Assembly (NCBI GenBank): GCA_002428985.1
Contig: DIYL01000040.1
Location: 62,001-126,000, forward strand
Origin: Anaerolineales bacterium UBA6055
GTDB lineage: Bacteria; Chloroflexota; Anaerolineae; Aggregatilineales; Phototrophicaceae
DNA: 64,000 nt
Direction: 5' to 3'
Positions 43,327 to 52,759 of the stretch are shown one piece after another (positions within the stretch are counted from its first letter, which is position 1; every line of letters begins with the position of its first letter). A program made the position numbers and the translations under genes. The notes under the pieces are model-generated. The model worked only from the letters and a program-made list of their open reading frames with translations. It had not been told where the DNA came from and did not search any database.

Positions 43327-44343
43327 TTAATATCCCTTCGACCGATCCAATTGATTCAACAACGGCAGATTATCCAAATAGCGTTTCAAATTGGCTTTGA
43401 AAACCCGCGCAGCTTTTTCGTGATAGGTTTTGGTGAAGCCAGAAATATGTGGTGTGATAATGACATTATCAAGATTCCAGAGTGGGCTGGATGATGGCAG
43501 GGGTTCTTGCTCAAATACATCTAGTGCTGCGCCACCAATTTTGCCGGATGATAACGCCGTAATCATTGCTTGTTCATCGACGGCTGCACCCCGCGCAATA
43601 TTAACTAGAATCGCAGTATCCTTCATTGCATCAAAAATATCATCATTAATCATGTGATACGTATCATCTGTCATTGGCACAATCACGACGAGGTAATCAC
43701 ACTCCTTCGCCATAGATGCAAGGGCTTCTGTCGGATAGATGCGATCAGGTATATCACCATTAGGATCACCTGTACCCTCTTCGCGGTATGTCCCGTGTTG
43801 CTCAATATTTTTAACATTATTCTTCGATGCAAGAACCGTCATACCCATTTCCGAACAGAGTCGTGCTAATTCACGTCCAATTGCGCCATAACCGACGATG
43901 CCGATGGTTTGCTCGTACATGTCATGTGGCATGAAGAAACTTTCTGTATTGCGCTTCCACTCGGCTTTTGCTTGTAATTCGAGGGCGGATTTCATTTTGT
44001 AGTTGAACATCAACATCATCATGATGGTGTAATGTGCCATATTGGTAGCATGGATACCACTTGCTGAAGTAACCATAATATCTTCTGCTTGGATGATGCG
44101 ATGTTTAAAGGCGTGGTTCATCCCTGCAGAATTCATTTGAATCCAACGTAATTTAGGGGCTTGTTCTGGTTCAGGATAATAACGGGTTGTATACAAAATC
44201 TCGGTATTTGCAATGACATCATCGGGTACATCTGGAAAGTGACGCTCAATATTTAAGCGTGATGAGACCTCGCGTAGATCGGCAATAATTTCATCAGAAA
44301 AATCTAGTGCGATGGTAACGTTAATTTTGTCTGTGTCAGACAT
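43327..44343 (-). CDS. D-2-hydroxyacid dehydrogenase
   Basis: A 338-residue NAD-dependent enzyme of the D-isomer-specific 2-hydroxyacid dehydrogenase family. The cofactor fold shows TIGIVGYGAIGRELARL near residues 146-162; the catalytic Arg is in LVNIARGAAVDE, the Glu in FEQEPLP, and the His in NVIITPHISGFT. The family reduces 2-keto acids or oxidises D-2-hydroxy acids (glyoxylate, hydroxypyruvate, phosphoglycerate relatives). It stands alone; its stop is 2 bases from the end of the transposase pseudogene. Substrate unknown. Confidence 0.9.
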   Translation of the reverse strand: MSDTDKINVTIALDFSDEIIADLREVSSRLNIERHFPDVPDDVIANTEILYTTRYYPEPEQAPKLRWIQMNSAGMNHAFKHRIIQAEDIMVTSASGIHATNMAHYTIMMMLMFNYKMKSALELQAKAEWKRNTESFFMPHDMYEQTIGIVGYGAIGRELARLCSEMGMTVLASKNNVKNIEQHGTYREEGTGDPNGDIPDRIYPTEALASMAKECDYLVVIVPMTDDTYHMINDDIFDAMKDTAILVNIARGAAVDEQAMITALSSGKIGGAALDVFEQEPLPSSSPLWNLDNVIITPHISGFTKTYHEKAARVFKANLKRYLDNLPLLNQLDRSKGY

Positions 44344-44487
44344 TAATAGTTGCTCCTATATGTTGATAGAACAGGCAATTACCGTAGCTGATATGATAAT
44401 CGCGTGTTAAATTAGGTGATTCATGGGACGATTCTAAACAGTTAACCACATCATGACAAATCATTCTAGAGAAAGAGAGGACAAATT

Positions 44488-45291
44488 ATGGGCTTATTAG
44501 ATGGTAAAGTTGCCCTGATTTTTGGGGTTGCAAATAAAAATTCGATCGGTTGGGGGATTGCACAGGCACTTCATCGTGAAGGCGCAACCATTGCACTGAG
44601 CTATGCAATGGAACGTCTTGAACGCCGTGTGCGTCCACTCGGTGAGGCGGTTGATGCCGAAGTTATCGTTCAGGCTGATGTGACCAATGCGGATGAGATG
44701 GATGCTGTCTTTGAAGCGATGAAAGAAAAATATGGCAAGATTGATATTTTAGTCCATTCCGTCGCATATGCTGGACGCGATGAACTTGGCGGACGTTTTA
44801 TTGATCTATCGCGTGAGGGATTATTGCAAGCGATTGACATCAGTGCTGTTAGCTTAATTGAAATGGCACGTCGCGCAGAACCATTGATGGTTGACGGCGG
44901 TAGTATTATGAGCCTGACATATCATGCATCACAGAAGGTTGTGCCGAATTATAACGCGATGGCAATTGCTAAAGCCACATTAGAAACAATTACGATGTAC
45001 CTCGCATCTGACCTCGGTGAGAAGAAAATTCGCGTCAACTCGATCAGTGCAGGTGCGATCAAAACACTATCTGCAGGTGGAATTCCGGGATTCCGTGATT
45101 TGCTGAAATATGCTGAAGCGACTGCACCGATGAAAGAATTGGTCAGCCAAGATGATGTTGGTGATTTGGCATTATTCCTTGCATCAGATTTGTCGCGCAT
45201 GATTACAGGCGAAGTCATCTATTGCGATGCAGGCTATCACATCATGGGATATACCGACCCTGATGCGTTGTTGGAACAAGTCGAAGATTAA
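44488..45291 (+). CDS. fabI: Enoyl-ACP reductase (NADH), FabI type
   Basis: A 267-residue SDR-fold enzyme that reduces trans-2-enoyl-ACP in the last step of each fatty acid elongation cycle. The FabI-specific loop FGVANKNSIGWGIAQAL (12-28) replaces the usual SDR glycine motif. Catalytic Tyr155 and Lys162 (VVPNYNAMAIAK) and Tyr145 match the E. coli enzyme's Y156, K163 and Y146. The triclosan-contact region is normal. GAGAGGA precedes the ATG. Single gene, divergent from the dehydrogenase gene; a REP-like hairpin follows. Confidence 0.94.
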   Translation: MGLLDGKVALIFGVANKNSIGWGIAQALHREGATIALSYAMERLERRVRPLGEAVDAEVIVQADVTNADEMDAVFEAMKEKYGKIDILVHSVAYAGRDELGGRFIDLSREGLLQAIDISAVSLIEMARRAEPLMVDGGSIMSLTYHASQKVVPNYNAMAIAKATLETITMYLASDLGEKKIRVNSISAGAIKTLSAGGIPGFRDLLKYAEATAPMKELVSQDDVGDLALFLASDLSRMITGEVIYCDAGYHIMGYTDPDALLEQVED

Positions 45292-45316
45292 CCTGCTTTT
45301 TGAAATATCTTGCACG

Positions 45317-45339
45317 GGAGTAGGCATTGCGTCTGCTCC
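45317..45339. repeat. REP-like hairpin downstream of fabI
   Basis: GGAGTAG and CTGCTCC pair (one T-G pair) around a 9-base loop; read on the minus strand it begins GTAGGAGCAGACGC. It shares the GTAGGAG end with the palindrome after proA and may double as the fabI terminator. Confidence 0.5.
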
Positions 45340-45429
45340 TACCGATAGACTATTTAAAAATGGAACGGTTGTATATTTGTTGCTGTCTTTATAGATAGAG
45401 TTGCTAATTTATCGAAGGAGATCGCATAA

Positions 45430-46932
45430 ATGAACCACCGTACATCGATTATTGTTTTATTTGTTGCGCTATGTGTTAGTGCCTGTACATTATCTTCATC
45501 TCCGGCAAACCAAACAATATTGACGGATGTTCCAACAACTGTTGCTTTAGATCTACCTACCCGCACACCTATACCAACAAGCAATACCAATGAATTATTA
45601 TCAGGGTCTTCCACCGAACCATTAGAGGAAGTTGATACTGATATAAATACCAACAACACGAATTCTCCCGTAGACAATATGGTAAATACGTCAAACACCA
45701 CTCGTGATACGCAGACTGTTATTTGTAATCCGCAAACTGGCTGGAATACATACACTGTAGTCGCTGGTGATACATTATTTGGCATTGCTCAACGAGCGAA
45801 CGCAACAGTCTATACGCTGGTATCTGCAAATTGCTTAGTTGATGCGGGGTTAATTGATATTGGGCAGGTCTTATATGTGCCGAACCCAATAGAGTCAGTG
45901 CCGATTACAAATAATCAGCCCAATAATACAGGTAATGTGAGTGTACCTGATACCACCTCGGATAATAATAACGATGGTGCGGATACATCAGATAATGATT
46001 CAAACCGCTATACAACTGAGGTATGGTGGATTGTTCAAGGCGATGGTGTAAATGGATTTCCGGTTGGATGTGGCGATTCATTACTGTCACAGCAAAGTGG
46101 TATTCCAACGGACTTGGGTATACAAGGCAAACTAGTACAGGGACTCCAACATCTTACAGATGATAATAACATCGGTGTTGGTATCGCTGAACGTGGTTGG
46201 TGGAATCCGATGTCGCAAACTAATTTGACATTGGATGAGATTAGCATTGCGAAGACTCACCTTGTGTTACGTTTGATTGGTGATGTGCCACGGGTCTCTG
46301 CTTGCGCTGATGCCCAGCTCGAAGCACAAATTGCGTTGAATGCGATGGCGTTGACAAATACACGGATTGCAACAATTTTCATCAATGAACAAAACATGCG
46401 CGATTATTTTTCTACCGCAGGCGAGTTCAATCTGCGTAATTATAGTTGGATTGACTTCCAAAACGGTAATGGTGAGGTAGAAAGTACACTCATTGCGTAT
46501 TGGGTGGGGGCAGAAATAGGCTCACCTGATACAGATGTTGTGGTTGGATGTGAAACTTATTTGACTCCGATGCAACTCGATAATCCGATTACAGGTAACT
46601 TACAGCAAGATGTTGAAACGGCATTGCGTGCTTTACTCGATTCAAACCGCTGGATTCCGCCAATTTACACCAACCTTTGGAAAGATCAAAATTTGACTGT
46701 TGATGATGTCACCATCAGTGATGGTCATGCCGAAATTGAAATCGGCGGACAGTTGATGGGTGGAGGTGTATGTAGTGATCCGATACTTGTCGGGCAGATG
46801 ATTGAGACAATCTTCCAGTTTGATCAGATTCAGTCTGCGAGGGTGATGAACGGTACTCTGAACCTGCAACAATTGGTTGACCAAAGCGGTTTAGAAGACC
46901 TGACTGATTATACCTATACCCGTTCCAATTAG
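45430..46932 (+). CDS. LysM lipoprotein with GerMN-like repeats
   Basis: A 500-residue lipoprotein: the signal segment ends in the lipobox VSAC (Cys19). A long Thr/Asn/Ser-rich linker follows, then one LysM domain (YTVVAGDTLFGIAQRANATV, residues 98-142) that binds peptidoglycan or other GlcNAc polymers. After another linker come two similar halves (WWIVQGDGVNGFPVGCGDSL and YWVGAEIGSPDTDVVVGCET as their starts), each with a CADAQLEAQIAL-like or CSDPILVGQM-like ending, resembling GerMN-type repeats. AAGGAG sets the start. It is probably tethered to the outer face of the membrane. The GerMN reading is tentative. Confidence 0.75.
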   Translation: MNHRTSIIVLFVALCVSACTLSSSPANQTILTDVPTTVALDLPTRTPIPTSNTNELLSGSSTEPLEEVDTDINTNNTNSPVDNMVNTSNTTRDTQTVICNPQTGWNTYTVVAGDTLFGIAQRANATVYTLVSANCLVDAGLIDIGQVLYVPNPIESVPITNNQPNNTGNVSVPDTTSDNNNDGADTSDNDSNRYTTEVWWIVQGDGVNGFPVGCGDSLLSQQSGIPTDLGIQGKLVQGLQHLTDDNNIGVGIAERGWWNPMSQTNLTLDEISIAKTHLVLRLIGDVPRVSACADAQLEAQIALNAMALTNTRIATIFINEQNMRDYFSTAGEFNLRNYSWIDFQNGNGEVESTLIAYWVGAEIGSPDTDVVVGCETYLTPMQLDNPITGNLQQDVETALRALLDSNRWIPPIYTNLWKDQNLTVDDVTISDGHAEIEIGGQLMGGGVCSDPILVGQMIETIFQFDQIQSARVMNGTLNLQQLVDQSGLEDLTDYTYTRSN

Positions 46933-46945
46933 TCTTAGGATCGAC

Positions 46946-47006
46946 CTGCTGGATATAAAGTTTTTGCTTTGTCCATTCGCAACTGACTTTATTCCACATC
47001 CAGCAG
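46946..47006. other. Long-range inverted repeat between convergent genes
   Basis: CTGCTGGAT (46946-46954) and ATCCAGCAG (46998-47006) are perfect 9-base arms around 43 bases. It lies between the LysM lipoprotein and glycosyltransferase stops; a weak terminator or a remnant of an element is possible. Confidence 0.35.
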
Positions 47007-47025
47007 ATATATCCATGAGGGTAGT

Positions 47026-48810
47026 TTAATCGCTATCCTCATTACTATCAACGAACCATATATCATTGCCACGCGCGGACATCTCAATCACTTGGCGATT
47101 GGGGTAATCGGCACGGATTTGTTCGTTAGCTTCTGGGTTATTGTAATCCCATGCGCCAACGATCTCACTATCTAGATATGGGCTTGTGACTACCATCAGT
47201 GTGCCTAGCGCCCGCCATCGAACGCGATCATCGCCTGATACATCACCACTGACGAGGACTAGAATAGGGGTATCATCAACTTGTCGGGCTTTAATCTCGT
47301 CAATGAGTTCCTGATTAATGCGGTTAAAGCGATACAACACCTCAACACGCGGTAAACTGTATGTCATAAAACTGTAGATGAGAATAGATCCGGTCATCAG
47401 GTAAATGACGATGCGGTTACGATGACGCGCGAGATATGCCAATGGCAATGCCGATAAGATTGCAAATGCGGTTAACCCCTCGAAGTAATAGCGTGTGCTA
47501 TAACGTTGCGAGCCAATCCAATAGGTCATCTGGACAAGTACCATTCCTAGAGCAACACATAATAAAAGCCATGTCCAACGGGCTTGCCAGAAGTCTTTAT
47601 CGCGCAAGACAATCAACGGTGCGAGTAGCCAGATGCTCGCTCCAAGAATCCACAACCATGAAAAATTTGGATCACGGATGCGGTCAGCCTGCGTATCGAG
47701 TGCCACAGATAAAAACAACGCTAAACCAACCAGCCACACAACTAACATTGCACTACTGCTACGCCAGTCCGGACGGTGTCGGGTGGTGGTAAATCCTACT
47801 AAAATCCCGAAGGGGAGTAGCATGAAACTAAGCCCGATATTGGGGAAATAATCACTTTCCAGTAACCAGTGATTTTCAATGTTTTCGGTGATGTCGCCAA
47901 TTTGCCATCCGAATGTGTCGGCTGCCGTCAGTGATAAGTCAAAGCGAGCGTGTCTCACTGCGCGCTCTAATGTATGCCCATTACGTCCACAACATTCACC
48001 AAATCCGAGTTGATCATAATCCCATACAAACGTATAGAGGTTGCGGGTTGGGTCGCCAGTGGTGGCATTATTATAAATCGGGACTGCGCTTGCAATAATC
48101 AGGGTGAAAATAGACAAAACAACGAGCGGTAGGAGTGTCTGTAGTAGCTTCCGGTCAAATAATCCATTGAGTACGCGTATCCCACTCCAAATGATGAATG
48201 GGGTTCCGATGCCGATTGCGGTTAATGGGCGTAGGATCACAACACAACCAAGCGCAAGCCCAGCTAGTATCCCCCAAGGGATTTTGTGGGTCTTCTCTAA
48301 CTTGAAATATGCCAACATGAATAATGTCGTAAAAAAGAGTGCGGATGTGTGTCCCATTAGCGAGGCATTGAGCAAGAGAGCCATCGGAGAAAATGCAATC
48401 AGTCCTGCTGCAATCAACCCAACATCACGATTAAATAGGCTGGATCCTAATTTAAACGTCAATGCGACGGTCAGCGCTGCAAAAAATGCATTGATAACCC
48501 ATGTTTGCCCTAGATGAATCCCTATTGATAATAAGCCCGACCAACCCGGTGTGTATTTTGAAAAGCGTTTGCCGTCATGGTCAACAACGAACGGTTGCCA
48601 GTAGGCTCTCCGAGGTTGTGGTGTGTCAATTACAAGGTCAAAGCGCGAAAATATCTTTGCTTGATAGAGATAGGCGACTTCATCTTCAAGGTGTGGCAAG
48701 CGTTCAAATACGTTGCGGCTAAGCGTTGCACTCATGAAAAATGCAAAAAAGATAAGTGCAACGACTGCCCACTGATAAAAGGATAACGAGGATTTTTGTA
48801 TGTTGGTCAT
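47026..48810 (-). CDS. GT39-type membrane glycosyltransferase
   Basis: A 594-residue polytopic protein with about eleven membrane helices. The first outer loop reads LPHLEDEVAYLYQAKIF, containing the Asp-Glu pair expected for GT-C enzymes that take sugar from a polyprenyl-phosphate donor; KYTPGWSGLLSIG and RPLTAIGIGTPFIIW follow. A soluble tail of about 90 residues ends the protein. It differs clearly from the pheST-embedded trio and lacks their C-terminal domain. It is last in a minus-strand run, 54 bases after the HD gene. Acceptor unknown. Confidence 0.82.
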   Translation of the reverse strand: MTNIQKSSLSFYQWAVVALIFFAFFMSATLSRNVFERLPHLEDEVAYLYQAKIFSRFDLVIDTPQPRRAYWQPFVVDHDGKRFSKYTPGWSGLLSIGIHLGQTWVINAFFAALTVALTFKLGSSLFNRDVGLIAAGLIAFSPMALLLNASLMGHTSALFFTTLFMLAYFKLEKTHKIPWGILAGLALGCVVILRPLTAIGIGTPFIIWSGIRVLNGLFDRKLLQTLLPLVVLSIFTLIIASAVPIYNNATTGDPTRNLYTFVWDYDQLGFGECCGRNGHTLERAVRHARFDLSLTAADTFGWQIGDITENIENHWLLESDYFPNIGLSFMLLPFGILVGFTTTRHRPDWRSSSAMLVVWLVGLALFLSVALDTQADRIRDPNFSWLWILGASIWLLAPLIVLRDKDFWQARWTWLLLCVALGMVLVQMTYWIGSQRYSTRYYFEGLTAFAILSALPLAYLARHRNRIVIYLMTGSILIYSFMTYSLPRVEVLYRFNRINQELIDEIKARQVDDTPILVLVSGDVSGDDRVRWRALGTLMVVTSPYLDSEIVGAWDYNNPEANEQIRADYPNRQVIEMSARGNDIWFVDSNEDSD

Positions 48811-48864
48811 AGTGTCGATAACGTCACAATCACAGAGTCAAAACGTTACCAGTGTATCATATCC

Positions 48865-49416
48865 TCATCGGGCTTGCTCAAGGGTGATATAGCCAGCTAA
48901 TAATCCCTGCCATGTATAGCGCTTGAAGAGGTGTTGTAATGCTTTCAGTCTCATATGATGTTGTTTCGCGGGGTGCGTTGACATGTATTTTTCTTTTGGC
49001 ATCATGCCGACTCGCCATAAATTGAGGCGGTCTGCATCCCAACAAATCCCTATTGTCATATCCTCAGAGGTTTTGCCTTTGTTGTGATCATAACAGGCAG
49101 ATGTCAATATGTCGAGTTGGGTATGGGATAATTGAAGGATATTTTCATGTTGCAAGTGTTGAACAAATTCTGAGGCACGCTCACCATGTTGTGAGTCACG
49201 TCCATCATGTAATCTCTTGGTATCATGCAGTAACCCGAACAGATAAATTACAGCTAAATCGCAATGGGGAGTTTGTTCTGCCAACATGAGGCTGCATTGT
49301 GTTACATGTAACCAATGGGATTCGCCATGTAAACGTGATTTAAGATGTGTGGCGTGGGCATATACATGCGATAGTACTATGTCTAAATCGAGATGTTGTA
49401 ATTGTAGATCGGTCAT
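48865..49416 (-). CDS. HD-domain protein
   Basis: A 183-residue HD-type protein. Putative metal ligands are H35 in GESHWLHV, the doublet in LFGLLHDTKRLHDG, and an Asp in IGICWDADRLNLWRVG; this order fits HD phosphohydrolases acting on nucleotides or phosphate esters. Its ATG overlaps the stop of the interrupted upstream gene (ATGA), so translation is coupled. It belongs to the MFS, small gene, HD and glycosyltransferase run. Substrate unknown. Confidence 0.78.
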   Translation of the reverse strand: MTDLQLQHLDLDIVLSHVYAHATHLKSRLHGESHWLHVTQCSLMLAEQTPHCDLAVIYLFGLLHDTKRLHDGRDSQHGERASEFVQHLQHENILQLSHTQLDILTSACYDHNKGKTSEDMTIGICWDADRLNLWRVGMMPKEKYMSTHPAKQHHMRLKALQHLFKRYTWQGLLAGYITLEQAR

Positions 49417-49784
49417 TTTTTGAATACACAGGCAGCAAACCCCAACACTTGTTCACCATCTTTTAAATGGCTGGGTGTTGGTTGCCAACCTGATGCTAAG
49501 CGTGCATCTAATAAGTCTTGTGCGGATGGTAATTTGTCCCAGACAGCAACTGCTGTCACTGCGCCTAGTCAGGTGACATCGTATACTAGATAGAGCATGT
49601 CGTTATATTGAATGATGACATCTGTTGTGAACTCATCCTGTTGTACACTATCTTGGAAAAATACCGGAGGCGTCTGTGAAAGACCCCATGCAATAATGTA
49701 TTCCAACGTTCTGTGGTTTGATACTAGAGCTTCTATCTCAATCAGAATGTCATCGTCGAATGGTTGAGTGATATGGATATTCAC
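49413..49784 (-). pseudogene. Small gene interrupted by an in-frame TGA
   Basis: From GTG 49784, four bases after the transporter stop, 71 codons run to LYLVYDVT and a TGA at 49571-49569. The same frame then continues without break for 51 codons (LGAVTAVAVWDKLPSAQDLL, later WQPTPSHLKDGEQVLGF) to a TGA that overlaps the HD gene's ATG. Both halves look like protein and the end is set for coupling, so the middle TGA most likely interrupts one ~123-residue protein. Whether it is a mutation, a sequencing error or readthrough cannot be told. No family is recognised. Confidence 0.62.
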
Positions 49785-49787
49785 GGT

Positions 49788-51191
49788 TTAGTCCATTGCA
49801 CCCGATAATACTGTAGCAAGCTCAGCATCTTGTTTAACATCAGATTTGTAGTCTTTCAGATTGACCTGCGTTAGCGCGTACCATGCGACACCCAACCCAA
49901 CAAAACCGAGCACAAATACGACCCCATATGTTGATGCATAACTGCCTGTGAATGCTAGTGTGATGTCACGGATAATCCCACCACCAGATACACCAATCCC
50001 GCGTGCAAAGGTGACGCTTAACGTCCAAAATCCTAGGAATGTTCCTGCACGACCTGCTGGACTTAAATCCATCATCAAACCGAGTGTGCCAATATTCCAT
50101 ATGCCAAGTCCGATACCTAATAAAATGAGACCGGGTGTCACCAATTCTCGGATTTCCATAAAGGATGAGCTAGCAAAGACAATGTATGCGATGATGAGAA
50201 AGAATACACCACCTTTTGACATGGTTGCATTGGTCAGACGCGGGAAACGGCGTGATAGAAATAAGAATGTAAATGATCCTAAAATGGCTGTGCCACCCCA
50301 ATATGCTGCAAAACGGTTCGTTGTTTGTGCATCCATAGCAAAGACTTGCCCTGCGAAAGGCTCCAAAATGGTGTCTTGTAAGAAGGCAAACATCATCGAT
50401 AGGGTGAGATAAAAGAAGAAAAAGCGCATCGGACGACTACGCCATACTAACCCGAGGTCATGACGTAGGCTGGTATCAGGCTGTTTTGATTCCTGCTCTA
50501 TAATGGGGGCGCCACGTTTTTCTTCACCTAATAATGAGAAAAACCACAGTACAGCAAGGATTCCTGCTGTGATCAGAAATAAATTTTGCACTGATTCAGC
50601 TGAGAAAGCGATTTGTCCCGGTGGGGTTCCATCTTCATGAGGCAACATCACACTGAAGAAAATACCACCAACGGTGAAGCCAAGTAGTAGGAATGTCCAA
50701 ACGAGACCGACAGCTCGTCCACGTTGATGTTCCGCTGACCGATCATAGACGAGAGCGAGAAATGTACTGCCAGATAAAGCGTTGCCGAGGCTAAATAGCA
50801 AAAATGAAACAATCAACACAGCCCATAAACTTAGCGGTGCAGTACCCGTGACACCATTTTGTGCCATACTGACCAATTCGGCTGTACCAAATCCTAAAGA
50901 GATTGTGCTGAGCGCCATCATCGCGCGACCTAACCAAATCCAGAAAAGCCGCCGAAAGCCACCAACTTGTTTACTATCTGAATAGCGTCCTGCCCATATG
51001 CCAAGTGGGGCTAGAAAGTATCGTAAGCCTGTGAGTAAACCGACAATTGTCGCACCAAACCCGAGGTCTGCCACCATGATGCGATTCCATACACCTGTTG
51101 CGAGTACATCTGCCATCCCCGACCCCAGATGGAATATACTAATTTTTAAGTTGCGCCCTACACTTAAGTTTGGTTGTGATGAATTTTCCAT
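49788..51191 (-). CDS. PucC-like MFS transporter
   Basis: A 467-residue major-facilitator protein with twelve predicted helices. LGFGATIVGLLTGLRYFLAPLGIW, DTILEPFAGQVFAM and GRAGTFLGFWTLSVTFARG match the PucC/BCH branch, whose known members help assemble bacteriochlorophyll antenna complexes in phototrophs. No pigment or reaction-centre gene is seen here, so the role may differ. It heads the minus-strand run and has no strong ribosome site near 51191. Confidence 0.8.
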   Translation of the reverse strand: MENSSQPNLSVGRNLKISIFHLGSGMADVLATGVWNRIMVADLGFGATIVGLLTGLRYFLAPLGIWAGRYSDSKQVGGFRRLFWIWLGRAMMALSTISLGFGTAELVSMAQNGVTGTAPLSLWAVLIVSFLLFSLGNALSGSTFLALVYDRSAEHQRGRAVGLVWTFLLLGFTVGGIFFSVMLPHEDGTPPGQIAFSAESVQNLFLITAGILAVLWFFSLLGEEKRGAPIIEQESKQPDTSLRHDLGLVWRSRPMRFFFFYLTLSMMFAFLQDTILEPFAGQVFAMDAQTTNRFAAYWGGTAILGSFTFLFLSRRFPRLTNATMSKGGVFFLIIAYIVFASSSFMEIRELVTPGLILLGIGLGIWNIGTLGLMMDLSPAGRAGTFLGFWTLSVTFARGIGVSGGGIIRDITLAFTGSYASTYGVVFVLGFVGLGVAWYALTQVNLKDYKSDVKQDAELATVLSGAMD

Positions 51192-51393
51192 GTTTATACT
51201 TTTTTGTAGTTTTTTGTAGATTTTACTACAGAATTATATAGATTTCATATGATGCTGATTTGTAACTAAATGAATATCTTATGTGGTTTGTGCTACACTG
51301 AACGTATACTTATTAAATCAATGTGCTTTGTCCTTTAATTTTAATATGGATATTTACTTATATTGGACAACGCAGTAAATAGGAGTAGGAACT

Positions 51394-51858
51394 ATGTCTG
51401 AACTAGGACGCTATAAGAAAATTGTCGTACCCATTGATGGCTCGGGGTGGAGTGAGCGGGCAGTACCGCATGCTGTTGACCTTGCACGCATCAGTCAGGG
51501 CGAAATTATTCTGCTCCATGTATTCAAACCACCACTTCACGAATATCAGGATACATTGGCATTAGCCGGTGAAGATGAACAAATTGCCCGGATTCGTGAA
51601 GATATCAAACAACGTCTCAAATCATTACGTAGTCAATTGCGCGGGCAAGGGATTGATTGTCGGGTACAAGTGATTGAAGCGGTTGGAATTGCCTCACAGA
51701 TTTGTGATTACGTCAAAGAAGAAGATGCTGACCTCGTCGTGATGAGCACGCATGGACGTTCTGGTATTTCGCGCTTTGTATTTGGCAGTGTCGCGCATAA
51801 GGTGATGCAGGAAGTTGATATTCCTGTGCTTTTGATTCGCCCTGATAAAGGTGAATAA
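51394..51858 (+). CDS. Universal stress protein, UspA family
   Basis: A 154-residue single-domain Usp. It opens KKIVVPIDGSGWSERAVPHA and ends with the ATP-binding pattern VVMSTHGRSGISRFVFGSVA, the G-2x-G-9x-G(S) motif of ATP-binding members. Such proteins bind ATP and help cells survive starvation or redox stress. AGGAGTAGGA precedes the ATG. Single gene with a 202-base upstream region, divergent from the PucC-like gene. Confidence 0.93.
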   Translation: MSELGRYKKIVVPIDGSGWSERAVPHAVDLARISQGEIILLHVFKPPLHEYQDTLALAGEDEQIARIREDIKQRLKSLRSQLRGQGIDCRVQVIEAVGIASQICDYVKEEDADLVVMSTHGRSGISRFVFGSVAHKVMQEVDIPVLLIRPDKGE

Positions 51859-51910
51859 TCTCTATAATATAGGTCATGAGGTGGTAAATATTCTGCCACC
51901 TCTTTGATAC

Positions 51911-52723
51911 TTAGTTCGTTGACAGAACATACTGCTTAATTATTTTTGCGACTCCCTCATTCTCGTTAGTATCTGTAACAAGATCTGCTTGAGATTTAAT
52001 ATTGTCCAGAGCGTTCCCCATAGCAACTGCCAACCCAGACTGTCTAAACATGGGTAGGTCGTTATTATTATCACCGATTGTCATGGTGTTATCTTTATGA
52101 ATTTCCAATTTTTCGAGTACAACTTGTAAGGCGGTACCTTTATCCGCATCTTTTGAGACGACTACAATTGACTCTTCGTCACCCTCAGGTGTATGAAATA
52201 CTTCGGTGCGACATTGATCTGGAAATTGTTCTTGGCACAATGTGAGGATTGGTCTGATTGCACTTGGATTCTTTGCTAAGATTTTTGTGGGTTCTGAATG
52301 CATCGCATCTAGATTGGTTTTCACGATGTGTACATCGGGTGGCGTTGAGGATAAGTCTTGTCCCAATTTTTGTCTCCAATAGCGTGTATCTAGAACTGTT
52401 GTACTCAGAAGCCATCCATTTTTGTCAGCAAGGGTTGCAATCGCTTGAGCAACAGGTAATGGAATGGTTTGTCGTGCCCAAAGTGACCCAGATGGTTTCT
52501 CCCAAACCTCTGCACCTGTCGCACAAATGACAGGGGTAGAAAGCTGGAGTTGCTGATGAATATGAGTAACAAAACTTATGGCACGGGTTGTAGCAATAAT
52601 GATAGCAATTCCTTGTTGCGTACAACGTTGAATTGTATCAATTGTGTGTGGCGAGATGGTTTTATCATCTTTGAGCAGTGTACCGTCTAGGTCAATTGCT
52701 ATTAATTTTATTGGGTGTGTCAA
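51911..52723 (-). CDS. HAD-superfamily Cof-type phosphatase
   Basis: A 270-residue HAD hydrolase of the Cof/type IIB group. Motif I is LIAIDLDGTLL (nucleophile Asp and general acid Asp), motif II IIATTRAI, motif III Lys lies in the C2 cap region and motif IV is MTIGDNNNDLPMF. Cof proteins dephosphorylate sugar phosphates, FMN or pyridoxal phosphate. It follows glycerate kinase by 36 bases on the same strand. Substrate unknown. Confidence 0.9.
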   Translation of the reverse strand: MTHPIKLIAIDLDGTLLKDDKTISPHTIDTIQRCTQQGIAIIIATTRAISFVTHIHQQLQLSTPVICATGAEVWEKPSGSLWARQTIPLPVAQAIATLADKNGWLLSTTVLDTRYWRQKLGQDLSSTPPDVHIVKTNLDAMHSEPTKILAKNPSAIRPILTLCQEQFPDQCRTEVFHTPEGDEESIVVVSKDADKGTALQVVLEKLEIHKDNTMTIGDNNNDLPMFRQSGLAVAMGNALDNIKSQADLVTDTNENEGVAKIIKQYVLSTN

Positions 52724-52759
52724 AAAGTGTTAGCCTTCAAATTTGATGTTAATTTATGA

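Noticed and set aside
43325..43400. The reading-frame extension of the transposase to 43400
   Set aside because: Beyond the frameshift the unshifted frame reads unrelated sequence across the end of the opposing dehydrogenase gene; the family C-terminus continues in another frame and stops at 43324.
31154..45339. A CRISPR array or insertion-sequence ends
   Set aside because: The palindromes are isolated, without regular spacing, direct-repeat spacer structure or flanking target duplications; REP-like elements fit better.
14979..49571. TGA recoded as an amino acid in this organism
   Set aside because: Two genes are interrupted by TGA, but many intact genes here end in TGA, including glycosyltransferase paralog 1 at 36392-36394 whose stop overlaps the next start; ordinary mutation is simpler.
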